DNA from: Sphingobacteriales bacterium
GTDB taxonomy: Bacteria; Bacteroidota; Bacteroidia; Chitinophagales; Chitinophagaceae
Direction of reading: 5' to 3'
Assembly (NCBI GenBank): GCA_016192105.1
Contig: JACPUV010000033.1
Coordinates: forward strand, 1 to 44,405
Length of the DNA: 44,405 nt
Part shown: positions 34,896-43,278 of the stretch, one piece after another
Layout of the letters: every line of letters starts with the position of its first letter
How positions within the stretch are numbered: the first letter of the stretch is position 1
Program-made: the position numbers and the translations under genes
The notes under the pieces: model-generated
What the model was told of the DNA's origin: nothing
Database searches by the model: none
What the model saw: only the letters and a program-made list of their open reading frames with translations

Positions 34896-35510
34896 ATGGA
34901 CAGACGCGAATTATTAAAAACAATTGCCCTTCTTACCGGGGGAGTGGTTATCGGCGGTGAAGTTTTTCTAACGGGTTGTAAAACCGGTGCGAAAGCTGAT
35001 GCCGGTTTCTCCGCTGCCCATATTACCCTATTGGATGAGATCGGTGAAACGATTATCCCGGCCACGAACACACCGGGCGCCAAAGCGGCGATGGTTGGAG
35101 AATTCATGAAAGTGATGGTCACGGATTGTTATACCGAAAAAGAGCAGCAGGCTTTTATGAATGGTATTTCTGCCCTGGAAGAAGCCTGCAGGAAAATACA
35201 TTCGAAAGGATTTATGGACTGCAGCCCGGAGCAGCGGCATGAACTGCTGGTCAGCCTGGAAAAAGAAGCCAAAGCATTTAACCAGCGAAAAGACGAGGCC
35301 GAGAAAGTGAAACGGGAAGCCGCCGAAGCCGCAAAAAAAGAATTCACGGGCGAGCCCCCTCATTATTACACCCTGATGAAACAACTCACACTCTGGGGTT
35401 TCTTTACTTCCAAAACAGGAATGACCGAGACCCTTCGTCATATACCGGTACCGGGTAAATATGACGGGTCCTACCCCTATGTAAAAGGTGATAAAGCCTG
35501 GGCTGAATAA
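34896..35510 (+). CDS. Gluconate 2-dehydrogenase subunit 3 family protein (Tat lipoprotein)
   Basis: The protein has 204 residues. N-terminus MDRRELLKTIALLTGG is a twin-arginine signal, and GEVFLTGC ends in a lipobox cysteine, C28, so the mature protein is probably a lipoprotein. LLDEIGETIIPATNTPGA is the signature of this family. A charged, coiled helix (about 118-148, rich in K, E and A) is inserted before the C-terminal HYYTLMKQLTLWGFFTSKTG segment. Such subunits carry the GMC enzyme through Tat and stabilise it. It lies 21 bp after GMC and 11 bp before the third isomerase. Confidence 0.92.
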   Translation: MDRRELLKTIALLTGGVVIGGEVFLTGCKTGAKADAGFSAAHITLLDEIGETIIPATNTPGAKAAMVGEFMKVMVTDCYTEKEQQAFMNGISALEEACRKIHSKGFMDCSPEQRHELLVSLEKEAKAFNQRKDEAEKVKREAAEAAKKEFTGEPPHYYTLMKQLTLWGFFTSKTGMTETLRHIPVPGKYDGSYPYVKGDKAWAE

Positions 35511-35521
35511 AAAAATTTTAT

Positions 35522-36400
35522 ATGCAATACAGCAGAAGACATTTTATCAAAATTACCGGTGGGACCACAGCGGGCCTGGCCCTGTGCAGCCTGACCGGAA
35601 CCTCTTTATTTGCCTGTGGAAATGCCACGAATCCCGCGGGAGAATTTGGTATCCAGTTATACACCCTGCGCGATGTGCTGCCCGGGGATCCCAGGGGAAT
35701 CCTGAAGCAACTGGCTTCGTTTGGGTACAAACAGATCGAAAGCTACGAGGGCAAGCAGGGCATGTTCTGGGGCATGGGTTATATGGATTTCAAAAAATAT
35801 ATGGATGACCTGGGCTTACGGATAGTATCCTCCCATTGTGATATCCAAACAGATTTTGAAAGAAAAGCTGCCGAAGCCGCGGCGATTGGTATGAATTACC
35901 TGGTCTGTCCCTGGAAAGGGCCGCAAAAATCACTCGATGATTTTAAGCGCTTCGCGGATGAATTTAACCAGAAGGGAGAAATCTGTAAAAAGAACGGGAT
36001 TCGTTTCGCCTATCATAATCATGATTATTCATTTAAAATGCTGGACGGACAGTTGCCCCAGGATGTGATGATGAACGGGACCGATCCGGCCCTGGTGGAT
36101 TTTGAAATGGATATCTACTGGGTAGTAACGGCCGGTATGGATACAGAAACCTGGCTGAAGAAATACAAGGACCGGTTCCGGCTTTGTCATGTAAAGGACC
36201 GGAGCAGGAACCCGGAAACGGATAACGGTAAAAACTCCGTGGACCTGGGTACAGGCAGTATTGACTGGAAAAAGATCCTGGGTACCGCGCGTGAAAACGG
36301 GATGAAGTATTTTATTGTGGAACAGGAAGCCTACCCGAACGGCAGTTCGCTGGAAGCAGCCAAAACAGATGCGGCGTATATGAAAACACTGGGACTCTAA
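35522..36400 (+). CDS. Lipoprotein sugar isomerase/epimerase (TIM barrel)
   Basis: The protein has 292 residues. The twin-arginine motif SRRHFIK (4-10) and lipobox SLFAC (C32) indicate Tat export and lipidation. The barrel holds metal-site motifs AYHNHDYSF, VDFEMDIYWV, LCHVKDRS and YFIVEQE. Members act on keto or phospho sugars; given the operon, a periplasmic 3-keto sugar is a good candidate. Third gene of the dehydrogenase group and last gene of the operon. Confidence 0.9.
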   Translation: MQYSRRHFIKITGGTTAGLALCSLTGTSLFACGNATNPAGEFGIQLYTLRDVLPGDPRGILKQLASFGYKQIESYEGKQGMFWGMGYMDFKKYMDDLGLRIVSSHCDIQTDFERKAAEAAAIGMNYLVCPWKGPQKSLDDFKRFADEFNQKGEICKKNGIRFAYHNHDYSFKMLDGQLPQDVMMNGTDPALVDFEMDIYWVVTAGMDTETWLKKYKDRFRLCHVKDRSRNPETDNGKNSVDLGTGSIDWKKILGTARENGMKYFIVEQEAYPNGSSLEAAKTDAAYMKTLGL

Positions 36401-36512
36401 GGCCCTTATATTATAAATATTTGAAATAAAAAAATTTTACAGGCCGGAATTTTCAAGAAACAGGATTTTTTTTCCACAAACTGAAAGTCGTTAATAATTT
36501 GGTAATATATGT

Positions 36513-36541
36513 GTGCTGGAAACACGATGACTTCCCAGCAC
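36513..36541. promoter_or_regulatory. Inverted repeat just upstream of the TonB-dependent receptor gene
   Basis: GTGCTGG (36513-36519) and CCAGCAC (36535-36541) form a perfect 7-bp inverted repeat with a 15-nt spacer, ending 27 bp before the ATG. A -7-like CACCTTTG overlaps its right arm. It may be an operator or an mRNA hairpin. Confidence 0.4.
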
Positions 36542-36568
36542 CTTTGCGCTTCACAAAAACATTCGTTA

Positions 36569-39500
36569 ATGAAGCGCTTATTCTTACCTCTATTGCTTCT
36601 GTTGCTATCTGGCCTTGGAATGGGCCTGCAGGCACAGGAAACCACAGCTGAGATCCAGGGGATCATCACTGAAAAAAATGCCGCCCCGCTGATCGGGGCA
36701 ACGATTACTGCCATTCACCAGCCGACTGGCACAAAATATACCACCACCACCCGCAAAGACGGCCGGTATAACCTGGCCAACCTGCGTGTAGGCGGCCCTT
36801 ATGAGATCACGGTAAGTTATGTTGGTTTTAAAGAAGAAAAACAAACAGAAATTTACCTGCTGCTCGGCCAGTCCCACAAAGCCGATTTTGGTTTGGTTTC
36901 CGCCACAACAGACCTGAAAGAAGTGGTGGTGACCGCCACCCGTTCGGACAAAGTGTTCAATAAATCCAGGACCGGTTCCGCGGAAGTGGTAAACCGCCAG
37001 CAGATTGAACGGCTGCCGACCATCAACAGGAGTATCAATGACTTTACCCGTCTTACGCCGACCGCTAACAGCAATGCCACCTATGGCACCAGCAGTTTTG
37101 CGGGCCGCGCCAACTCGTATAACAACCTGTCTGTAAACGGCGCTTCCTTTAACAACACTTTCGGCCTGGCCGCCGGCCTGGGTGGTCAAACCAATTCCCA
37201 GCCAATCAGTATTGATGCCCTCGACCAGATCCAGGTTAATATCGCTCCTTATGATGTTACACTGGGCGGGTTTACCGGTGCCGGAATCAACTCCGTTACC
37301 AAAAGCGGAACCAACCAGTACAAAGCAAGTTTCTACAGCTATTGGAAAAGTCCGGGCCTCACGGGCTTAAAAGTAGGTCCCACCAAACTGGCCAAACAGC
37401 AATTTGATTTTAATAACCGCGGTCTGAACGTCGGCGGTTATATCGTAAAAAACAAATTATTCTTCTTTGTCAGCGGTGAGCAGGAAAGGGTAAGTACCCC
37501 GGCGACCAGCCTGGTAGCCAGCCGGAATGGTTCTTCCGGTGTGGGTATTTCACAAGCCAAAGCGGAAGACCTGGATGCCCTGTCTTCCTTCCTGAAATCC
37601 AAATTCGGCTATGTAACCGGTGCGTATGAGAATTATACATTCGATACATACAGTGATAAAGTAACCGCCCGTTTCGACTATAATATCAACAAGAAACATA
37701 CGCTGAACGTGAACTATTATTATATGAAGTCCTACCGCAATGTGCCCCCGAGCAACAGCGGAGCACCGAGTAATAACCGTCAGCCCAGCACCACGGCCAT
37801 GCCGTTCTTCTCCTCCTCCTATGTGATCAACAACAATTTTCATATTGTGATCGCTGAGTTGAACAGCCGTTTCAGCAACAAGCTGTCCAATAAACTGCAG
37901 GTGGGTTTCAACCGGCTGCGCGACTTCCGCAGCAGCCCCGGCGGTATCTTCCCGCTGGTTGATATTGAAAATGGCACCGGCAGCTCATTTACCGCTTTCG
38001 GGTTTGAGCCCTTTACCGCTTTCAACAAGCTCAGCACCAATACCTGGCAGTTGAATGATATTGTAACGCTGTATAAAGGAAACCATACATTCACCTTCGG
38101 TACACAGAACACGTACAATAAATTCCAGAATGGTTTTGCTCCCAACTATTATGGAGCTTACCGTTTTGCCAGCCTGAATGATTTTTACAACAGTGTGAAC
38201 AATGGTGCCGCCAATGCCACCCGGTACGAACTGCGTTATTCCGCCCGTAAAAACGGCGAGTTCCCCTATGCTGATGTGGCTGCTTTCCAGCTCGGTTTCT
38301 TTGCACAGGACAAATGGAGCGTGAACAATAACCTGGTAGTTACATACGGTATCCGTGCTGACATCCCGATCTTCAAACAAAACTTCATTGCCAATACCAA
38401 TGCGGACGCGCTGACCTACCGCGATGGCGTGAAGATCAAAACAGGAGAAGCCCCCACTACGTCTTTCCTGCTGAGCCCCCGGGCCGGTTTCAACTGGGAT
38501 GTAAAAGGTGACAAGAAAACACAGGTTCGGGGTGGTATCGGGGTATTCTCCGGTGCGCCTCCCTTTGTATGGATCAGCAACCAGGCCAGCAACAACGGGG
38601 TTGACTTTGGTTCATTCGTAAATACAAGTGGTGTGGCTTTCAGTGCAGATGTAAATGCCTACCGTCCCTCCAATGGGGTGGCCAATACCAGCTACAACCT
38701 CGCCGTTACGGATAAAAATTTCAAATTCCCGCAACTGTTCCGCAGTAATATCGCGGTTGATAAAAAACTTCCCTGGGATATCACAGCAACCCTGGAAGGT
38801 ATCTTCTCCAAAGATATTAATGCGGTATATCACCAGAATATCAACCTGCCTTCCACCGGGACAGCCCTGGTGGGTTCTGACAAACGTATCCGTTACAGCG
38901 CTGCCAAAATTTACAGCGGAGCCGGCGGTGTTTCAGCCAGCAATCCCAATATCAGTGACGCGATCCTGATGACGAATACCTCTAAAGGTTCCACATATAA
39001 TGTTACCCTGCAACTGCAGCGTAATGTGAAGAACCTGTACACCATGCTGGCTTATACCTATGGCAACAGCCGTTCTGTAAATGACGGAGGTTCTATTGCC
39101 CAATCCATCTGGAGAGACCGTGCGGTATCCGGCGACCCGAATTCCGAAGCAGTGTCTTTCTCTAACTTCTACCAGCCGCACCGCGTGATAGCTGCCGCTT
39201 ATTACCGTTTTGAATATGCGAAATATTTCGCCACTTCACTTGGCTTCACATTTGAAGGAGCCAATGGCGGTACCGCCAGCTATACTTACAATGGCGACCT
39301 TAACGGTGATGGTCTCACCACCAATGACCTGGTATATATACCAAAAGACCAGTCTGACATTGTACTGGAAACCGTGAATGGCTCGGATCCCCGTACCACC
39401 AGTATCATCTGGGGGCAGCTGAACACTTATATCAACCAGGATCCTTACCTGAGTACCCGGAGAGGTAAATATGCAGAAAGGAACGGGTTACTCCTGCCTT

Positions 39501-39826
39501 TCTACAAAAGGCTGGACCTGAACTTTACCCAGGACTTTACGGTAAAAGCAGGCAAGAATACCAATACCCTTCGCTTTACCATGGATATCTACAACTTTGG
39601 TAACCTGCTCAATAAGAACTGGGGTATTTCCCGGATCACCAACCGTACTTCCCTGCTGAACTTCAAGCGGGTGGAAACTGTTGGTGCCAATACGGGCAAA
39701 CCGGTATTCAGCTATCCTTACCTGGATGCAACCAACCAGATTCCGCTGACCAGTACTTTCCAGAACAGTACCGGTATCGGTTCAAGATGGCAGATGCAGG
39801 TGGGTGTGCGTTATATCTTTAACTAA
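36569..39826 (+). CDS. Oar-like TonB-dependent receptor with carboxypeptidase regulatory-like domain
   Basis: Outer membrane protein of 1085 residues. The signal peptide is LFLPLLLLLLSGLGMGLQAQ. The carboxypeptidase-regulatory-like domain spans about 27-105 (AEIQGIITEKNAAPLIGATITA...). A TonB-dependent plug starts near EVVVTATRSDK and runs through IERLPTINRS. A large beta-barrel with many Asn- and Tyr-rich strands follows, and the protein ends in a typical VGVRYIFN last strand. It is not a SusC: there is no SusD gene and no SusC-specific motif. The ligand is unknown. ATG 36569 is chosen for the signal peptide. It is followed by a strong terminator. Confidence 0.94.
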   Translation: MKRLFLPLLLLLLSGLGMGLQAQETTAEIQGIITEKNAAPLIGATITAIHQPTGTKYTTTTRKDGRYNLANLRVGGPYEITVSYVGFKEEKQTEIYLLLGQSHKADFGLVSATTDLKEVVVTATRSDKVFNKSRTGSAEVVNRQQIERLPTINRSINDFTRLTPTANSNATYGTSSFAGRANSYNNLSVNGASFNNTFGLAAGLGGQTNSQPISIDALDQIQVNIAPYDVTLGGFTGAGINSVTKSGTNQYKASFYSYWKSPGLTGLKVGPTKLAKQQFDFNNRGLNVGGYIVKNKLFFFVSGEQERVSTPATSLVASRNGSSGVGISQAKAEDLDALSSFLKSKFGYVTGAYENYTFDTYSDKVTARFDYNINKKHTLNVNYYYMKSYRNVPPSNSGAPSNNRQPSTTAMPFFSSSYVINNNFHIVIAELNSRFSNKLSNKLQVGFNRLRDFRSSPGGIFPLVDIENGTGSSFTAFGFEPFTAFNKLSTNTWQLNDIVTLYKGNHTFTFGTQNTYNKFQNGFAPNYYGAYRFASLNDFYNSVNNGAANATRYELRYSARKNGEFPYADVAAFQLGFFAQDKWSVNNNLVVTYGIRADIPIFKQNFIANTNADALTYRDGVKIKTGEAPTTSFLLSPRAGFNWDVKGDKKTQVRGGIGVFSGAPPFVWISNQASNNGVDFGSFVNTSGVAFSADVNAYRPSNGVANTSYNLAVTDKNFKFPQLFRSNIAVDKKLPWDITATLEGIFSKDINAVYHQNINLPSTGTALVGSDKRIRYSAAKIYSGAGGVSASNPNISDAILMTNTSKGSTYNVTLQLQRNVKNLYTMLAYTYGNSRSVNDGGSIAQSIWRDRAVSGDPNSEAVSFSNFYQPHRVIAAAYYRFEYAKYFATSLGFTFEGANGGTASYTYNGDLNGDGLTTNDLVYIPKDQSDIVLETVNGSDPRTTSIIWGQLNTYINQDPYLSTRRGKYAERNGLLLPFYKRLDLNFTQDFTVKAGKNTNTLRFTMDIYNFGNLLNKNWGISRITNRTSLLNFKRVETVGANTGKPVFSYPYLDATNQIPLTSTFQNSTGIGSRWQMQVGVRYIFN

Positions 39827-39854
39827 GGAGCGCAATTCAAATCCATCATACGAA

Positions 39855-39888
39855 AGAGGGCTGTATCAACCGGTACAGCCCTCTTTTT
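39855..39888 (+). terminator. Intrinsic terminator of the TonB-dependent receptor gene
   Basis: Perfect 11-bp stem AGAGGGCTGTA/TACAGCCCTCT with an 8-nt loop, running into five T residues, 28 bp after the stop. It could also work, more weakly, for the convergent cutC gene. Confidence 0.9.
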
Positions 39889-39916
39889 ATCAGGGAACTT
39901 TCTTTCATTTATCCGG

Positions 39917-40657
39917 CTAAGCCAGGCTCATCCGCAATGCCCTCACTTCCTCCGCATCAATCGCATTGTTCGTATAACTCTCTGCCGATCCCGCAAAACC
40001 CGGTTGGATGAATGCCATTTCAGAAGTTTTTTTACCGCGCAGGGAAGAATGAAATTCCCGGCACCCGGTTTTCCCTGCCAGCCATTTGATATTGTCCTTC
40101 CGCAACCCACTGCCCGGCATAATGATAATCCTTTCGTCCGCTCTTTTATTCAATTCCGTAACCAGGTCCACCCCTTCACTCACCGTAGGCATTTGTCCCG
40201 ATGTAAGGATGCGCTCACAGCCGATTTGCACCAGTTGCTCCAGTGCTTCAAAAGGATCAAGGCAACGGTCGAATGCCCGGTGATAAGTTACCCCCAATGG
40301 GTAGGCGGCCTCCACCAGTTTTGCTGAACGTTGTACGTCAATACGGCCATCCTGTTGCAGCATTCCTATAACCACCCCGTCGCAACCCAGTTCCCTGCAC
40401 AATTTCACGTCCCGCAGCATAATAGAAAATTCTTCATCTGTGTACAGGAAGTCGCCCCCCCTTGGGCGGATGATCGGGTAAAGTAATACGGAAAATACTT
40501 CCCGGCATTGTTTTAGGGTCCCGTATGAGGGGGTGGTTCCGCCCTCGGCCAGGTTGGCACAGAGTTCAATCCGGTCCGCCCCTCCTTCCACAGCTGACTG
40601 CGTAGTTACAAAATCAGATGTGGCAATTTCAATAATGTATGTTCCTTCCTTTCCCAT
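39917..40657 (-). CDS. cutC: CutC family protein
   Basis: The protein has 246 residues and is a TIM-barrel protein. Family signatures: ADRIELCANLAEGGTTPSYG, IRPRGGDFLYTDEE, GVTYHRAFD and HSSLRGKK near the end. CutC was named from copper homeostasis in E. coli, but its true biochemical role is not settled. It lies 32 bp after the glycosylasparaginase gene, on the same strand, so probably cotranscribed. Confidence 0.95.
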   Translation of the reverse strand: MGKEGTYIIEIATSDFVTTQSAVEGGADRIELCANLAEGGTTPSYGTLKQCREVFSVLLYPIIRPRGGDFLYTDEEFSIMLRDVKLCRELGCDGVVIGMLQQDGRIDVQRSAKLVEAAYPLGVTYHRAFDRCLDPFEALEQLVQIGCERILTSGQMPTVSEGVDLVTELNKRADERIIIMPGSGLRKDNIKWLAGKTGCREFHSSLRGKKTSEMAFIQPGFAGSAESYTNNAIDAEEVRALRMSLA

Positions 40658-40689
40658 TCCTTATTTATTAGTCCAAATTTTTATTTATT

Positions 40690-41721
40690 CTATTCCTTAA
40701 AATAACTCCCCGCATTCACCAGCATTTCCTTTTTGCCGGATCGGATCGCATACCGGAAACCGGGATGAATCGCGTAGGCCCCGGGTATTCCTTTTTTATT
40801 GAGTGCCAGGAAAGCCACCTGGATATTCTTTGCTTTCTCCTTTTTTATTTTCACGATACGTTCAATTATTTTTTTACAGGCTGCTTCCGGAGAAAGTCCC
40901 TGCCGCATCAGTTCCACCACGGAATGTGAACCCGCTACACGGATCACATCCTCGCCCTGCCCGGTGGCTGTGCAGGCCCCTGCTTCATTGTCCACGAACA
41001 AACCCGCCCCGATGATTGGTGAATCCCCCACGCGGCCCCGCATTTTGAAACCGGCCCCGCTGGTGGTACAGCTGCCGCTGAGGTTTCCCTTTGTATCCAT
41101 GGCCACCATACCGATGGTATCATGGTTCCATTCCCCGTTGCTGAGCCGGGCCGGCGCAAATGGACCATGGCCTTTATTTTCCACGTTTATAAGCGGTGGT
41201 TTGTATTCCGATTTCAGGAGCCATTCCTGGTAGGCCCCTGCTGCTTCGGGCGATAATTTCTGTTCTTCCAGCGGGAACCCTTCAGCCAGCGCAAACTGCT
41301 GGGCCCCGGCCCCCACCAGCATAACATGCGGTGTTTTTTCCATCACCCTTCTTGCTACGGAAACCGGATGTTTGATTCGTTCCAGGAAAGCCACCGACCC
41401 GCAGTTCGAAAATTCATCCATAATGCAGGCATCCAGGGTAACAAACCCATCGCGGTCTGGGTTTGCGCCCAGTCCCACACAGCAATTTTGTGAGGCTTCG
41501 GTAACCATCACCCCTTTTTCAACGGCATCCAGTGCCCGGCCTCCTTTGCTCAATATTTCCCAGGCCGCCTTGTTCGCTTCCATTCCGGCATCCCAGGTGG
41601 AGATCACCACGGGTTGGCCTTTAAGGACCGCCGGAGCCTGGTTTCCTGCAGCTATTTTTCCCAAAATAATACCCAGTGTTCCTCCTACCGATGCCTGAAT
41701 GAACTTTCTCCTGTGTACCAT
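40690..41721 (-). CDS. Tat-exported glycosylasparaginase-type N-terminal nucleophile hydrolase
   Basis: The protein has 343 residues. A twin-arginine signal (VHRRKFIQ) leads the protein. The self-cleavage site is HD-T202-IGMVAMD, so T202 becomes the N-terminal nucleophile of the small subunit. The CTTSGAGFKMRGRVGDSPIIGAG segment is typical of aspartylglucosaminidase rather than plant-type asparaginase. It hydrolyses the GlcNAc-Asn bond of glycopeptides, implying use of N-glycans. Followed by cutC. Confidence 0.9.
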   Translation of the reverse strand: MVHRRKFIQASVGGTLGIILGKIAAGNQAPAVLKGQPVVISTWDAGMEANKAAWEILSKGGRALDAVEKGVMVTEASQNCCVGLGANPDRDGFVTLDACIMDEFSNCGSVAFLERIKHPVSVARRVMEKTPHVMLVGAGAQQFALAEGFPLEEQKLSPEAAGAYQEWLLKSEYKPPLINVENKGHGPFAPARLSNGEWNHDTIGMVAMDTKGNLSGSCTTSGAGFKMRGRVGDSPIIGAGLFVDNEAGACTATGQGEDVIRVAGSHSVVELMRQGLSPEAACKKIIERIVKIKKEKAKNIQVAFLALNKKGIPGAYAIHPGFRYAIRSGKKEMLVNAGSYFKE

Positions 41722-41807
41722 TGTTTATTTTTTTGTGGTCTTCGAAATTAACAGTTCCGGCCCAATTCACGCAAAAATCGGTTTAACAAAACGGTAAGAA
41801 ATATTTT

Positions 41808-41839
41808 TTTGATGTTTAAACATTGATTTAATAGCTTTG
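41808..41839 (+). promoter_or_regulatory. Bacteroidota-type promoter for the FMN reductase-pirin operon
   Basis: TTTG (41808-41811), 20-nt spacer and TAGCTTTG (41832-41839), an exact TAnnTTTG match, with the ATG 18 bp downstream. Confidence 0.7.
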
Positions 41840-41857
41840 TGGTCTAAACTTCAAAAA

Positions 41858-42418
41858 ATGAAAATAGAGATCATCTCCGGCAGCCCGAGAACCGGGAGTA
41901 TCACCAAAAGAATGGCGCTGCACCTGAAGAACTGGTTTGATCAGAATACCCATCACAAAGCGGATATTATCGATATGAAAGACTGGCCCCTTCCTCCGGT
42001 TCAGTCCGTCTGGGTTTCTGAAGACAAAGCCCCGCCGGAATTCCAGGTATTGGCAAAAAGAATATTTAACGCCGGCGCTTTTATACTGGTCACCCCGGAA
42101 TACAACGGCAGTTATTCCCCTGCCATGAAGAACATGCTGGATCATTTCCCGAAACAGTACCATAAGTCCTTTGGCATAGTAACGGCTTCCCCCGGGGGCC
42201 TGGGTGGCATGCGGGCCGCACAACAATTATTGCTGCTGATTCCGGCCTTGTTTGGAATTGCCTCTCCCCATATGCTGATCACACCTTCAGTGGATCGGAA
42301 ATTCAGCCCCGATGGGGACTTGCTGGATGAAAGTTTTCAGCAGGCAGTGCATACTTTCGTCACGGAATTCCTCTGGCTGGCAGAAAAAACAGTTACTGAA
42401 AAAGTTTCGCTTAACTAA
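41858..42418 (+). CDS. NADPH-dependent FMN reductase family protein
   Basis: The protein has 186 residues. Flavodoxin-like: phosphate loop SGSPRTGSITKRM at the N-terminus, TPEYNGSYSPAMKNMLDH flavin-binding segment. Members reduce FMN or quinones with NADPH. Start ATG 41858 preferred over TTG 41837 because it begins the first strand and is well placed behind the promoter. It is followed by a pirin gene with a clear AAAGGAG ribosome site overlapping this gene's stop, so the pair is translationally coupled. Confidence 0.92.
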   Translation: MKIEIISGSPRTGSITKRMALHLKNWFDQNTHHKADIIDMKDWPLPPVQSVWVSEDKAPPEFQVLAKRIFNAGAFILVTPEYNGSYSPAMKNMLDHFPKQYHKSFGIVTASPGGLGGMRAAQQLLLLIPALFGIASPHMLITPSVDRKFSPDGDLLDESFQQAVHTFVTEFLWLAEKTVTEKVSLN

Positions 42419-42428
42419 AGGAGTAAAC

Positions 42429-43142
42429 ATGAAAACCATTTTACATAAAGCCCGCACCAGGGGTCATGCCAACCATGGCTGGCTCGACAGTTATCATACA
42501 TTCAGCTTTGCCGGCTATTATGATACGGAAAGAATCCATTTTGGAGCACTGCGCGTATTGAATGATGATACGGTAGCCGGGGGCATGGGTTTCGGTACCC
42601 ACCCGCACGATAATATGGAGATTATTTCCATCCCGACCAGCGGAGCCCTGGAACACGAGGACAGCATGGGCAACCAGCAAGTGATCCGCCAGGGAGATGT
42701 GCAGGTAATGAGTGCCGGAACGGGCATCTCCCACTCGGAAAAAAACAAGAACCGGGACCAGGAAGTTGAGTTCTTCCAGATCTGGATCTTCCCAAAGCAA
42801 AAGAATGTAACACCGCGTTATGACCAGCAACACTTCACGGATACAGAAAAGCACAATACGCTGCTGACCGTGGTTTCTCCCATTGGTACAAAAGACGGGG
42901 GCGTGCAAATCCACCAGGATGCCTGGTTCAGCCTGGGTAAGCTGGATCCGGATTTCAGCACCCACTATACGCTGAAAAACAAAAAAAATGGGGTCTATGC
43001 ATTTGTCATCGAGGGGGATGTAACCATCAACGGCCAGTTACTGAACCGCCGGGACGGACTGGGTATCACGGAGGCTGATATTTTACATATAGAGGCTGTT
43101 TCGTCTGCTGAACTTTTATTAATGGAAGTTCCGATGCAGTAG
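42429..43142 (+). CDS. Pirin family protein (first of two)
   Basis: Bicupin of 237 residues. Metal ligands follow the pirin pattern: H58, H60, H102 and E104 (THPHDN and GISHSEKN). YhaK/YhhW-type pirins oxidise quercetin in vitro, and some act as redox sensors. The AAAGGAG ribosome site is stronger than typical for this genome and lies 5 bp upstream of ATG 42429. The companion pirin follows after a 136-bp gap. Confidence 0.93.
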   Translation: MKTILHKARTRGHANHGWLDSYHTFSFAGYYDTERIHFGALRVLNDDTVAGGMGFGTHPHDNMEIISIPTSGALEHEDSMGNQQVIRQGDVQVMSAGTGISHSEKNKNRDQEVEFFQIWIFPKQKNVTPRYDQQHFTDTEKHNTLLTVVSPIGTKDGGVQIHQDAWFSLGKLDPDFSTHYTLKNKKNGVYAFVIEGDVTINGQLLNRRDGLGITEADILHIEAVSSAELLLMEVPMQ

Positions 43143-43159
43143 AAATATTGAAAGCCTGG

Positions 43160-43185
43160 CTGATTATTGATCAACTGATTATTGA
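43160..43185. repeat. 11-bp direct repeat between the pirin genes
   Basis: CTGATTATTGA occurs at 43160-43170 and again at 43175-43185 (15-bp spacing). It could be a regulator site for the second pirin; no matching promoter is evident. Confidence 0.5.
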
Positions 43186-43278
43186 CGATACCCGGGTCGG
43201 GAACATTCATTAATTAAAGCAAAGACCGGGATGGAAGTACAGCATGCGGCAAAGAAAAAATCATAATTTAAAACAGAA

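Noticed and set aside
36569..39826. SusC of a polysaccharide utilisation locus
   Set aside because: No SusD gene follows, and the protein has the Oar-like arrangement; no glycoside hydrolases of PUL type flank it.
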